Virus record (IMG/VR): IMGVR_UViG_3300042691_037154
Span: 1 to 20,413 of that record
Reading direction: 5' to 3' (one strand)
DNA: 20,413 nucleotides
DNA from: a virus
How positions within the stretch are numbered: the stretch's first letter is position 1; the number at the start of each line of letters is the position of its first letter. The position numbers were made by a program, and so were the translations under genes. Below are positions 1 to 7,608 of the stretch, one piece after another. A model generated the notes under the pieces. That model did not search any database and had not been told where the DNA came from. It saw nothing but the letters and a program-made list of their open reading frames with translations.

Positions 1-68
1 ACTTGGACGAAAAACTAAAAGATGACAGGGACGACATAATAATGCCAATGCCCTTCATAATGATTTGA
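1..68 (+). CDS. 3' end of a phage protein, partial
   Basis: An open frame enters from the left edge and stops at TGA 66-68. The visible tail is about 21 residues, acidic then hydrophobic (LDEKLKDD... ending MPFIMI). Too little is present to name it. It lies 26 nt upstream of the next gene, on the same strand. That it is coding rests only on the open frame and its position. Confidence 0.45.
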   Translation, partial: LDEKLKDDRDDIIMPMPFIMI

Positions 69-79
69 TAACCGTTTAG

Positions 80-87
80 CATAAATA
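80..87 (+). promoter_or_regulatory. T4-type late promoter (CATAAATA)
   Basis: CATAAATA matches the T4 late consensus TATAAATA at 7 of 8 positions. It ends 7 nt before the ATG at 95. A start site 6-7 nt downstream would leave almost no leader, and no Shine-Dalgarno sequence is present. Confidence 0.6.
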
Positions 88-94
88 TAATACC

Positions 95-1561
95 ATGATT
101 GAAATTGATAAAGTAGCTGAAAATTTATTTGACAAGATTCGCAGCCGATTTGACTCTGTTAACATCGGAGACGAAAACGCCAAAGCCACGCTGGACCCTT
201 CCTTGGCCAGATTTTTTAATTTCGATTATATCAGAGATGGCAAAGAGTTTGGAAACATAACAATCAGTCTAGTAGATGACAACAATCTCAAAGTTTATTT
301 TGATAAAGAGATTGATAAAGGCATGACTCCAGAAGAAAAAAAAGTATGGTATGCTTTTTTAAAAAATTTAAGACTTTTTGCTAAAAGAAATTTATTAACT
401 TTTGACATTAGGGATATTGCCAAAAGCGGATTAAATTTGCGAGATCTTAAACATGCTAATAAAAATGCAGAAGTATTGAACAAAGACGATATCCGTGTAA
501 CAGAAAGTAAACAATACGGAACAAGTCGCAGCAGCTATGAACTTTACGACAATGTAAAAATTATAGCCAGACACAGCAAGCCAATTGTAGACGAAACTCT
601 TCCCGGTGCAAGAAGCCGAAATATACAGGCATTCTACATCGAGAATTCCTTGGGTGAACGATTCAGACTGCCCGAAGGCACTACATTTAATGGCGCAAGA
701 GCATATGCTCGTCACGTAAAAAACAATGGTGCAATACACGACGATTTTGGACAACATATAACTAAAATTATTAAAGAAATGTCGTCTTTGAAATTGTTTG
801 TTCGAAATATGCGGGGCAGGACCTTCGAAGACATCGAGACGTCTCAAATGGTAGAAAGTGCCATTGATCATTATGGTAAATTGCATCGAGACTTATTTAC
901 TATACGAGGTCAGCGCGGGTATGAACAATATAAATCATTGTGGCAACCAGAAGTAATGGATGAAGACCAATTCGATATCGACGAACTTCGTGAACGATTT
1001 GTTCGCAAAGTATTTGATGATAGATTAATGGATGCACTGCCTGTGGTTCGACGAGCGTATATGCAAAGAAAAAATGCAGTGTCGGATGAATTCGAATCGT
1101 GGGCCAACGGTATAATTGAAAATATCGGTAATACTATAGACGATCAAAATAAAAAACATGCCAGCTTAAAATTGGATGTGGAAGAAGACGCAGAAGATGG
1201 CAACGGCAACACAGACAGTCCATTTGCAAACAGCTTAACTTCAGCTGACTCGGATGGCAATGTAATAGACGGCGACGCAGAGGACGAACAACTAGTTCAA
1301 CTTTTTCAAGAGCATGGATTCGAATTTAGATTCAGTGACGGAGTGTATTATTTTGAAAGTCGAGAAGAACTAGAGCGAGCTAAAGATATTATAGCAGCAT
1401 GGGATCCACATTTTGAATTCCCTCGTATGGGAGTTTATGAATATGGGTACGGCAGCTACGGAAGTACCACTGCTGATAGAGAAATTGGTAGCTACAGCAA
1501 TGGTGTAATGGAAGAACTAGAAACCAATCTTCTCAAACAGTTAGCTGGTATTACCAAATAA
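95..1561 (+). CDS. phage protein of unknown function, late gene
   Basis: A 488-residue protein I do not recognise. It shows no signal peptide, membrane segment or catalytic motif. Residues about 355-395 form a low-complexity linker rich in Asp, Glu, Asn and Gly. This joins a long N-terminal part to a short C-terminal domain rich in Tyr, Phe and Gly. ATG at 95 is chosen because a late-promoter motif sits just upstream and the frame begins there. Late timing and length fit a virion or morphogenesis role, but that is inference only. It ends 157 nt before the early gp32 gene, in a separate transcription unit. Confidence 0.85.
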   Translation: MIEIDKVAENLFDKIRSRFDSVNIGDENAKATLDPSLARFFNFDYIRDGKEFGNITISLVDDNNLKVYFDKEIDKGMTPEEKKVWYAFLKNLRLFAKRNLLTFDIRDIAKSGLNLRDLKHANKNAEVLNKDDIRVTESKQYGTSRSSYELYDNVKIIARHSKPIVDETLPGARSRNIQAFYIENSLGERFRLPEGTTFNGARAYARHVKNNGAIHDDFGQHITKIIKEMSSLKLFVRNMRGRTFEDIETSQMVESAIDHYGKLHRDLFTIRGQRGYEQYKSLWQPEVMDEDQFDIDELRERFVRKVFDDRLMDALPVVRRAYMQRKNAVSDEFESWANGIIENIGNTIDDQNKKHASLKLDVEEDAEDGNGNTDSPFANSLTSADSDGNVIDGDAEDEQLVQLFQEHGFEFRFSDGVYYFESREELERAKDIIAAWDPHFEFPRMGVYEYGYGSYGSTTADREIGSYSNGVMEELETNLLKQLAGITK

Positions 1562-1625
1562 CTTGAGTTCTATCTCTGGCACAGTTATACTTTAATTGTG
1601 CTAAACAAATTTTTAATCTTTTGTC

Positions 1626-1655
1626 TTGACAGACTAAATACAAATGTTATATACT
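1626..1655 (+). promoter_or_regulatory. sigma-70 early promoter of gp32 operon
   Basis: TTGACA (1626-1631), 18-bp spacer, TATACT (1650-1655). It lies about 60 nt upstream of the gp32 start, which has a good AGGAG Shine-Dalgarno. It probably drives the whole recombination operon to 7181. Confidence 0.8.
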
Positions 1656-1717
1656 GCAACGGTGCAGTGTATATCTAAGCACAACAAAGACCATCTTAAA
1701 TTACATAGGAGAACATT

Positions 1718-2707
1718 ATGGCAACATCTTTAGCAGAAATTCGCGCAAAATTACAAGCGCAAGAGAGCAAAGGCCAAGGCGGCCAATCAGGCGGAGACAA
1801 TGGCATTTACGCTCATTGGAACATCCCAGAAGGCACTACAGCTCGTGTACGATTCCTTCCAGACGCAAACACTAAAAACACTTTTTTCTGGGTCGAACGA
1901 CTAATGATTAAACTGCCTTTTGCAGGCATTAAAGGTCAGGTAGACAGCAAGCCCACTTTTGTGCAAGTACCTTGCGTAGAAATGTGGGGCGAAGCTTGCC
2001 CAATCTTGGCAGAAGTACGTACATGGTTCAAGGACAAGAGTCTTGAAGAAATGGGTCGTAAATATTGGAAGAAAAAATCTTATCTATTCCAAGGTTTTGT
2101 TCGCGATAATCCGCTGAGCGATGACAAGCCAACTGACAATCCGATCCGTCGTTTTATTATTAGCCCTCAGATTTTTAATCTGGTAAAAAATGCACTCATG
2201 GATCCAGAATTGGAAAATCTACCCACCGACTACGAAGGCGGCTTGGATTTTAACATTAAGAAAACTAGTAAAGGCGGATACGCCGATTATAATACTAGTA
2301 CTTGGGCTCGTAAAGAAAGTGCATTGACTCAAGCCGAACTTGAAGCAGTTGAGAAGTTTGGATTATATAATCTGGCAGACTTTTTGCCTAAAAAGCCCAG
2401 TGACGTTGAGTTGAAGATCATTAAAGAAATGTTCGAAGCCAGTGTAAACGGTGAACCATTTGATGCAGACAAGTGGAGTGCTTATTACAAACCGGCCGGC
2501 ATGGCTGTGGCTGCTGGCAACAAGTCCGATGACACCACCCCTGCGGCAAAACCTGTAGCAGTGTCTCGTCCAGTACCTGCGGCAACACATGACGATCCTC
2601 CATTTGAAGTAGACGAGCCAGAAGTCACTGCACCAGTAGCAGCAGCTAAACCTGCTAGTCAACGTGCAGAAGATATTTTGGCAATGATTCGTAATCGTCA
2701 AAAGTAA
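1718..2707 (+). CDS. 32: gp32-like single-stranded DNA-binding protein
   Basis: A 329-residue T4 gp32-type protein that coats ssDNA during replication and recombination and loads partners through an acidic tail. Recognised from the basic N-terminus, the core around residues 30-220 (WNIPEG, VQVPCVEMWGEACPI, GRKYWKKKSYLFQGF, RRFIISPQI, TSKGGYADY) and an Ala/Pro/Asp/Glu-rich C-terminal arm. T4 gp32 is 301 residues and binds zinc through one His and three Cys (CX9CX2C). Here only two Cys remain in that segment (CX7CPIL), so the zinc site looks incomplete. The start has an AGGAG seven bases upstream. The stop overlaps the next start (TAATG), so the two are likely translationally coupled. Its early promoter is at 1626. 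Confidence 0.93.
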   Translation: MATSLAEIRAKLQAQESKGQGGQSGGDNGIYAHWNIPEGTTARVRFLPDANTKNTFFWVERLMIKLPFAGIKGQVDSKPTFVQVPCVEMWGEACPILAEVRTWFKDKSLEEMGRKYWKKKSYLFQGFVRDNPLSDDKPTDNPIRRFIISPQIFNLVKNALMDPELENLPTDYEGGLDFNIKKTSKGGYADYNTSTWARKESALTQAELEAVEKFGLYNLADFLPKKPSDVELKIIKEMFEASVNGEPFDADKWSAYYKPAGMAVAAGNKSDDTTPAAKPVAVSRPVPAATHDDPPFEVDEPEVTAPVAAAKPASQRAEDILAMIRNRQK

Positions 2708-3525
2708 TGAAACTTACAGTTGTACTAGGCGCCTCAGGAGAGGCGTCTTTTGACATCTCACTCAACGACAACAACTTTGTCCGTAAATGGCTGAATGAAT
2801 TTCGTTGGTGCCTGGACAATTGTAATATCAACCAACAAGAAGCGTTTTCGGGTTTACTGACTTTAAGTGAAGCTGAGCAAATTTTAAGAAGTGCTTGTGT
2901 CACTATTAATAAGTATTTGAAAAATTTCATTGAAATTCGTACAGATTTTGTCTCTCAACCACAAGAATATTTCAATTACCTGCATTTAAAATTTGAACAG
3001 TTAAGTGGAGAGTTTGGTAAACCCACCAAACTGTTTAGTATTGCAAAGCCAGAGCTCAAAGAAGCTATACGCAATCTGAATTATTTTGTTCATAGAATTG
3101 AAAAAAAACAAAAAGTGATTCCCAGTCTTTATTTGAGTTTTAATAAAGATCAATATCGACGACTTCCGTTGGAAAAATCAGACTACGAATATTTTGATTT
3201 TAAATTTCCACCCGGCACGTTATGTTTACATTATGTTGAACTTGGAAAAGAATTTTTAGATTTGTACGAAGATAATTTATCCGTCGAATATTCAAATTTT
3301 AAAAATTTACACTATTACAGCGGAGAAGCATCTCTTATGTTAAGTGAAGTTGATTTTTTTAAAGATTTAAAATATGTAGAATGGATTAAATCGAATAAGT
3401 TCGATCCTTATGATAAAACATTAGGACATGGTCGTATTCCTTTGGGCTCGGTTGACAACCCGGCCGATGTTTATAGTAAAATTCAAGAACACAAACATAT
3501 AAAAAATATTTTAATTAAGGACTAA
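2707..3525 (+). CDS. unknown protein between gp32 and uvsX
   Basis: A 272-residue soluble protein I do not recognise. It begins on a TAATG overlap with gp32 and ends 2 nt before uvsX, so it is co-expressed with the recombination proteins. Predicted helices fill the first 140 residues (hydrophobic/charged heptads around 40-80 and 115-135). The second half is rich in Tyr, Phe and Asp, with 'FPPGTLCLHYVELGKEFLDLYED' near residues 165-185 given here only as a landmark split across KFPPG and LHYVELGKE. No nuclease or ATPase motif is visible. Its position suggests an accessory role in replication or recombination, which is inference. Confidence 0.8.
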   Translation: MKLTVVLGASGEASFDISLNDNNFVRKWLNEFRWCLDNCNINQQEAFSGLLTLSEAEQILRSACVTINKYLKNFIEIRTDFVSQPQEYFNYLHLKFEQLSGEFGKPTKLFSIAKPELKEAIRNLNYFVHRIEKKQKVIPSLYLSFNKDQYRRLPLEKSDYEYFDFKFPPGTLCLHYVELGKEFLDLYEDNLSVEYSNFKNLHYYSGEASLMLSEVDFFKDLKYVEWIKSNKFDPYDKTLGHGRIPLGSVDNPADVYSKIQEHKHIKNILIKD

Positions 3526-3527
3526 TT

Positions 3528-4595
3528 GTGGCAAATAAACCATTTGATTTATCAAAATTTAGAAAAAGCATCACTAAAAGTATCGACGGTATTAGCGTAG
3601 GATTCAGAGATCCAGACACATGGATCTCTACTAACAACTATGCACTAAATTATCTTATCAGCGGGGACTTTAATAAAGGAATCCCCATGGGCAAGGTCAC
3701 TGTATTTGCAGGAGAGTCTGGAGCAGGTAAAAGTTTTATTTGCTCAGGCAATCTTGTTAAAAATGCCCAACAACAAGGCATTTATGTTATCTTAATTGAC
3801 ACTGAAAATGCACTGGATGAAGCATGGCTACACGCCCTGGATGTTGATACATCTGAAGATAAGCTATTAAAACTGAACATGGCAATGATTGATGACGTTG
3901 CCAAAATGATCAGCGAATTCGTTAAAGAGTATAAAACACTGCCAGAAGCAGAAAGACCTAAAGTTTTGTTTGTACTAGATTCACTGGGTATGCTTTTAAC
4001 GCCAACAGACGTTAATCAGTTCCAAGCAGGCGATATGAAAGGTGACATGGGACGTAAACCCAAAGCCCTAACCGCGTTAGTGCGTAACTGTGTAAACATG
4101 TTTGGTGATTTAAACTTGGGTCTGGTGGCAACAAACCACACCTACGCAAGTCAAGACATGTTTGATCCAGACGATAAAATTAGTGGTGGTCAAGGCTTTA
4201 TCTATGCAAGCTCTGTTGTTGTCGCTATGCGTAAACTCAAGCTCAAAGAGGATGAGGATGGTAACAAAATCAGCGAAGTTAAAGGTATTCGTGCTAGCTG
4301 CAAGATTATGAAAACTCGTTATGCCAAGCCATTTGAAAGTGTTCAGGTAAAAATTCCTTACGAAACTGGTATGAACCCTTACAGTGGTTTGGTTGATATG
4401 TTTGAAGCTAAAGGTTTATTGTCGAAAGAAGGCAATAGTCTTAAATACACTCTAGCAGACGGTACAGTTATTAAGCAATTTCGCAAAGCATGGGAGCGAA
4501 ACGAAAATAATAGCTTAGATAACGTAATGGCGGATTATATTAAGAATCCCCATCAAAAATTGTCTGTTAATGATGAACAGGAAATTGAAGAATGA
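3528..4595 (+). CDS. uvsX: UvsX RecA-like recombinase
   Basis: A 355-residue strand-exchange ATPase that forms filaments on ssDNA for recombination-dependent replication and repair. Visible motifs: Walker A GESGAGKS (62-69), catalytic Glu in DTEN (91-94), Walker B KVLFVLD (145-151), and ATNH (201-204) followed by the mobile L2 region up to SGGQG. Length fits T4 UvsX (about 390) with a short C-terminus. The start codon is GTG at 3528 with an AAGGA seven bases upstream. The next ATG overlaps its stop (ATGA). It works with the UvsY-like mediator encoded at 5959 and gp32 encoded at 1718. Confidence 0.96.
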   Translation: MANKPFDLSKFRKSITKSIDGISVGFRDPDTWISTNNYALNYLISGDFNKGIPMGKVTVFAGESGAGKSFICSGNLVKNAQQQGIYVILIDTENALDEAWLHALDVDTSEDKLLKLNMAMIDDVAKMISEFVKEYKTLPEAERPKVLFVLDSLGMLLTPTDVNQFQAGDMKGDMGRKPKALTALVRNCVNMFGDLNLGLVATNHTYASQDMFDPDDKISGGQGFIYASSVVVAMRKLKLKEDEDGNKISEVKGIRASCKIMKTRYAKPFESVQVKIPYETGMNPYSGLVDMFEAKGLLSKEGNSLKYTLADGTVIKQFRKAWERNENNSLDNVMADYIKNPHQKLSVNDEQEIEE

Positions 4596-4816
4596 CAATT
4601 GATACAGAGTTATTAGGCGAAGTTTATTCGACACTTAAACAATATATACCTCAAAAGGACAGGCAAGAAGCCAGTGATAATCTAATGAGCATATTAGTTG
4701 ATTTATTGGGCGATATAGAACTTAAAGAATTTAGTGGGATCGACAGTTATACTAAGCGTAGTTATGATGAATATGCTGGTAATTCATTGGATGACGAAGA
4801 GGATGATGAGGAATGA
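4592..4816 (+). CDS. small acidic protein, unknown
   Basis: 74 residues ending in a run of Asp and Glu (SLDDEEDDEE). It starts on an ATGA overlap with uvsX and its stop abuts the next ATG, so it is a true operon member. An acidic tail is typical of small phage DNA-mimic or gp32-partner proteins, but there is no recognisable domain. Confidence 0.75.
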   Translation: MTIDTELLGEVYSTLKQYIPQKDRQEASDNLMSILVDLLGDIELKEFSGIDSYTKRSYDEYAGNSLDDEEDDEE

Positions 4817-5959
4817 ATGAATAACTATTGTTCTCAGAAATTTTGGTGGTTGACTGTTGACTTAGAAAAACAAACTACCGCGAGTTGCTGTACTGCAACT
4901 GAAGAACAAATTGATAAAAACTGGATTAAAGATAACCCAGGAAAACTATTTAATACCCCGTCGCTGATCCGTGATAGGGAATTATTTCTAGAGGACAAAA
5001 GAGTACCCAATTGTGATGTTTGCTGGAAGGCAGAAGATGCTGGCATTACAAGCCGCCGGCTAAGTTTGGAATCAAATTTAAAAACTCACACAGATTTATA
5101 CTCGACTCCGTCGGTGTTACATTTTATTGTAAGTTCCGACTGTAATCTTACTTGTTCTTATTGTTCTAAACAATTTAGTAGCTCTTGGGCACAGGACATC
5201 GTAAAAAATGGTAGTTATAACGTATCATCAGATGTTAATAGGTATCAGATGACTACCCGAGATCGGGTAATTTTTAAAATGAGTCAGAAAGAATTAGAAA
5301 ATGCTCCTACCAGATCGTTACTATTAAACGAGGTAACATTATTAAATTATGATAAAATTATTATTACGGGCGGAGAACCTTTTTTATATTTAAATCTATT
5401 TAATTTAATTAAAAATCTAAATGCCACTACGACCATAGAAATATGGACAGGGTTAGGTGTTAATTCAAAACGACTATCGTCGGAAATAGAAAAAATTAAA
5501 TCGATCCCAAATGTTTGTATAGTTATTAGTGCAGAAAATATAAATGAGTTATATGAATTTAATAGATTTGGACACACATACCATCAATTTTGTAAAAATT
5601 TAGAAATTCTTAAAGAGTCAAGCATACCATTAAAGTTTAATGCAACTATGAGCAATACTACAATTTTTGGATTAGCTGATTTTATAGAAAATTATCAAGA
5701 TTATGATATAAGTTTTCAGTTGTGCTTGCACCCAACGTTTTTATCTCCCAATGTGTTAGACAGTGAAAGTAAACATCGTGTGTTGGAGTCGTTGTCGATT
5801 TATAAAGAAAGACTTAAATCGTTATTCGAAACTGTGCCTCAAGATTATACAATAGATCAAAAAATAGAACTAACAAATTTTATTAAAGAGTTTGCAAAGA
5901 GAAGAAATTTATCATTGGATATATTTCCAAAATCTTTTATTAAATGGATTAACGAGTAA
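4817..5959 (+). CDS. radical SAM protein, twitch-type
   Basis: 380 residues. The 4Fe-4S/SAM motif is CNLTCSYC (Cys109, 113, 116; CX3CX2C), and the SAM-binding GGEP is at 185-188. The N-terminal 100 residues carry extra Cys pairs (C24-C25; CDVC at 66-69), as in the twitch-domain radical SAM proteins common in aquatic T4-like phages. The family uses SAM and an iron-sulfur cluster to make a 5'-deoxyadenosyl radical; the substrate is unknown. It is embedded between uvsX and the uvsY-like gene. GAGGA lies before the ATG, and the stop overlaps the next start (TAATG). An early-expressed modification or biosynthesis role is inferred. Confidence 0.85.
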   Translation: MNNYCSQKFWWLTVDLEKQTTASCCTATEEQIDKNWIKDNPGKLFNTPSLIRDRELFLEDKRVPNCDVCWKAEDAGITSRRLSLESNLKTHTDLYSTPSVLHFIVSSDCNLTCSYCSKQFSSSWAQDIVKNGSYNVSSDVNRYQMTTRDRVIFKMSQKELENAPTRSLLLNEVTLLNYDKIIITGGEPFLYLNLFNLIKNLNATTTIEIWTGLGVNSKRLSSEIEKIKSIPNVCIVISAENINELYEFNRFGHTYHQFCKNLEILKESSIPLKFNATMSNTTIFGLADFIENYQDYDISFQLCLHPTFLSPNVLDSESKHRVLESLSIYKERLKSLFETVPQDYTIDQKIELTNFIKEFAKRRNLSLDIFPKSFIKWINE

Positions 5960-6411
5960 TGTGGTATAATCAAGTTGTTCAGGATCTGGGTAATATACCT
6001 GCGTTCATAATTTACTATGAAAATGAATTAGCAGATGCTAAGTTTGATTGCACTATCAAAGGTCATTTAGAAAAAAATATTGCATCCTTGCCGGGTATAA
6101 CCGAACTTCGTTTTAATCAGTTACAAGAGATTGAAGCCATTCTTAATTATTTAAATATTCAGTTGCGTAAGATACGTAAACGGCATTTTCAAAAATATTT
6201 AGAAAATTATCCTCGAGCACTAACGAGCAGGGATGCTGAAAAGTATGTTGATGGTGAAGATGAAGTAATTGACTTTGAAACAATAATTAACGAAGTTGCC
6301 TTAGTCCGTAATAAATGGCTAGGACTTATGAAAGGCTTGGAAAGTAAAAACTTTATGATAGGCCATGTAAGTAGACTCAGAACTGCGGGCATGGAAGACA
6401 TTACTTTATAA
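5959..6411 (+). CDS. uvsY: UvsY-like recombination mediator
   Basis: 150 residues, close to T4 UvsY (137). T4 UvsY loads UvsX onto gp32-coated ssDNA. The best match is the C-terminus: GLESKNFMIGHVSRLR (126-141) parallels the T4 segment around KSRGFAIKHIQDM. A basic helical segment (residues 65-80, QLRKIRKRHFQKY) could bind ssDNA. The gene overlaps the radical SAM stop by TAATG and shares the operon with gp32 and uvsX, which supports the call. The N-terminal half is too diverged to align by eye. Confidence 0.78.
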   Translation: MWYNQVVQDLGNIPAFIIYYENELADAKFDCTIKGHLEKNIASLPGITELRFNQLQEIEAILNYLNIQLRKIRKRHFQKYLENYPRALTSRDAEKYVDGEDEVIDFETIINEVALVRNKWLGLMKGLESKNFMIGHVSRLRTAGMEDITL

Positions 6412-6419
6412 GTAGTTGT

Positions 6420-7181
6420 ATGAAAATTGTACTAGTAACAGGTGGATTCGACCCCATACATTCAGGGCACATTGCCTATTTTAACGCAGCCAAACAGTTA
6501 GGAGATATTCTAATTGTTGGCGTTAACAGCGACAAATGGTTAGAACGCAAAAAAAGCAGGGCATTTATGCCATGGCATGAACGTGCTACAATCATCGATA
6601 ATCTTAAAATGGTGGATTTTGTCTACGAATTTTACGATGATGACGGATCTAGTATAGATGCAATTAAGAGAGTTAGGGAAGCATATCCCGATGCAAAAAT
6701 CATTTTTGCTAATGGGGGCGATCGTACTAAAGATAATATACCAGAGATGGCTTTCGAAGATGCCAATTTGGAATTTGTTTTTGGTATCGGGGGTGAAGAT
6801 AAACGTAATTCGTCTAGTTGGATATTAGAAGAATGGAAGGCACCTAAGACATCTCGCGCATGGGGGTATTACCGGATTCTGCACACTTGCGGCCCAGGAG
6901 TAAAACTTAAAGAACTCACTGTGGCACCTAAGACTTGTTTAAGTATGCAACGTCACGAAAAACGTGCAGAATTTTGGTTTGTGGCTGAAGGGCAAGCAGC
7001 AGTATATACATTGGATTCAAGCACAGATCATGATTTAAAATGTAGTTTAGTGGCCCATCAAAGTACATTTATTGATACCAATGAATGGCATATGCTATGC
7101 AACGAAACAGATCAGCCATTAAAGCTTATTGAAATTCAATACGGCGAAAATTGTATTGAAGAAGACATCGAAAGAAAATAA
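6420..7181 (+). CDS. cytidylyltransferase-like / cupin fusion
   Basis: 253 residues in two parts. Residues 1-140 are an HxGH nucleotidyltransferase of the RfaE/TagD type (GGFDPIHSGH, with HSGH at 14-17, and a downstream NSSSWIL segment as a diverged ISTT loop). Residues about 145-245 are a cupin like the C-terminal domain of mannose-6-phosphate isomerase/GDP-mannose pyrophosphorylase (QRHEKRAEFWFV, then WHMLCN and EIQYGE). The family transfers CMP or AMP to a phosphorylated substrate, and the cupin suggests a sugar. A nucleotide-sugar for glycosylation of DNA or virion is a guess. Last gene of the recombination operon; no clear Shine-Dalgarno. Confidence 0.85.
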   Translation: MKIVLVTGGFDPIHSGHIAYFNAAKQLGDILIVGVNSDKWLERKKSRAFMPWHERATIIDNLKMVDFVYEFYDDDGSSIDAIKRVREAYPDAKIIFANGGDRTKDNIPEMAFEDANLEFVFGIGGEDKRNSSSWILEEWKAPKTSRAWGYYRILHTCGPGVKLKELTVAPKTCLSMQRHEKRAEFWFVAEGQAAVYTLDSSTDHDLKCSLVAHQSTFIDTNEWHMLCNETDQPLKLIEIQYGENCIEEDIERK

Positions 7182-7182
7182 A

Positions 7183-7260
7183 TTACCTTTTAGGTAGTCT
7201 TCCGTAATTTACCCAATCCCAATCTTCATCGGTCATTGGGATCCAATTAGTAGTATCCAT
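7183..7260 (-). CDS. 25-residue peptide, end of minus-strand operon
   Basis: Reads MDTTNWIPMTDEDWDWVNY..., ending RLPKR. The ATG at 7260 overlaps the end of the preceding minus-strand gene, so translation would be coupled. It is Trp- and Asp-rich and unrecognised. Support is its position in a consistent three-gene overlap chain. Confidence 0.45.
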   Translation of the reverse strand: MDTTNWIPMTDEDWDWVNYGRLPKR

Positions 7261-7351
7261 TGTAGCCTCGCTTGATTGCATTTTTCCTGCTTTCAGCAAT
7301 CACTTCAGCCCAATCTACTAAAAAATTCCAGATTTTGATTGTAATTTTCAT
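7247..7351 (-). CDS. 34-residue phage peptide
   Basis: Reads MKITIKIWNFLVDWAEV..., a short amphipathic helix followed by a basic Tyr-rich tail. A good Shine-Dalgarno (AGGAG, on the minus strand at about 7361-7365) precedes the ATG. The ATG overlaps the stop of the upstream 52-residue gene (ATGA). Similar tiny Trp/Tyr-rich proteins are frequent in T4-like phages; function unknown. Confidence 0.6.
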   Translation of the reverse strand: MKITIKIWNFLVDWAEVIAESRKNAIKRGYNGYY

Positions 7352-7506
7352 ATAAAATTTCTCCTAGCAGTTTGATAGTTATAGTGCCTAATCCAAAGTT
7401 CTATTTCGGCTGCACTTTTAGGTTGTTTACTTAAAATATAAGATTCTACGTTGTCTTGGTAAGACGTTTCTTTAAAAAGACTTTTGATCCATTTTAAAAA
7501 GTTCAT
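7348..7506 (-). CDS. 52-residue phage protein, first gene of minus-strand operon
   Basis: Starts MNFLKWIKSLFKETSYQD and ends RRNFI. The N-terminal amphipathic basic helix precedes an acidic/helical C-terminal half (SAAEIELWIRHY). AAAGGA lies upstream of the ATG on the minus strand. A late-promoter motif is at 7557-7550, and a tandem repeat lies between promoter and gene. It has the form of the small helix-rich proteins seen in aquatic T4-like phages; no function known to me. Confidence 0.72.
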   Translation of the reverse strand: MNFLKWIKSLFKETSYQDNVESYILSKQPKSAAEIELWIRHYNYQTARRNFI

Positions 7507-7520
7507 TTTGTTCCTTTATC

Positions 7521-7548
7521 AGTGTTTCTACTATTAGTGTTTCTACTA
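7521..7548. repeat. tandem 13-nt direct repeat in leader
   Basis: AGTGTTTCTACTA occurs at 7521-7533 and again at 7536-7548, 2 nt apart. It lies in the predicted leader of the minus-strand operon, between its late promoter and ribosome site. It could be an operator or a simple duplication. Confidence 0.7.
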
Positions 7549-7549
7549 G

Positions 7550-7557
7550 TATTTATG
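7550..7557 (-). promoter_or_regulatory. T4-type late promoter (CATAAATA), minus strand
   Basis: CATAAATA read on the minus strand, identical to the motif at 80-87. It points at the three tiny genes 7506-7183 and leaves a leader of roughly 35-40 nt. Confidence 0.6.
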
Positions 7558-7593
7558 TTGCGTTGCAATATCTAAACCGATATTAAAATTTCT

Positions 7594-7601
7594 AATAAAT
7601 A
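7594..7601 (+). promoter_or_regulatory. late promoter-like AATAAATA
   Basis: AATAAATA ends 7 nt before the ATG at 7609, the same spacing as at 80-87. No Shine-Dalgarno is present. It is arranged back-to-back with the minus-strand late promoter at 7550-7557. Confidence 0.5.
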
Positions 7602-7608
7602 CACTACT

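Noticed and set aside
431-886. Minus-strand frame of 151 codons within the 95-1561 gene
   Set aside because: Antisense to a well-formed gene; composition is Cys/Phe-rich and unlike a protein, with no promoter or ribosome site.
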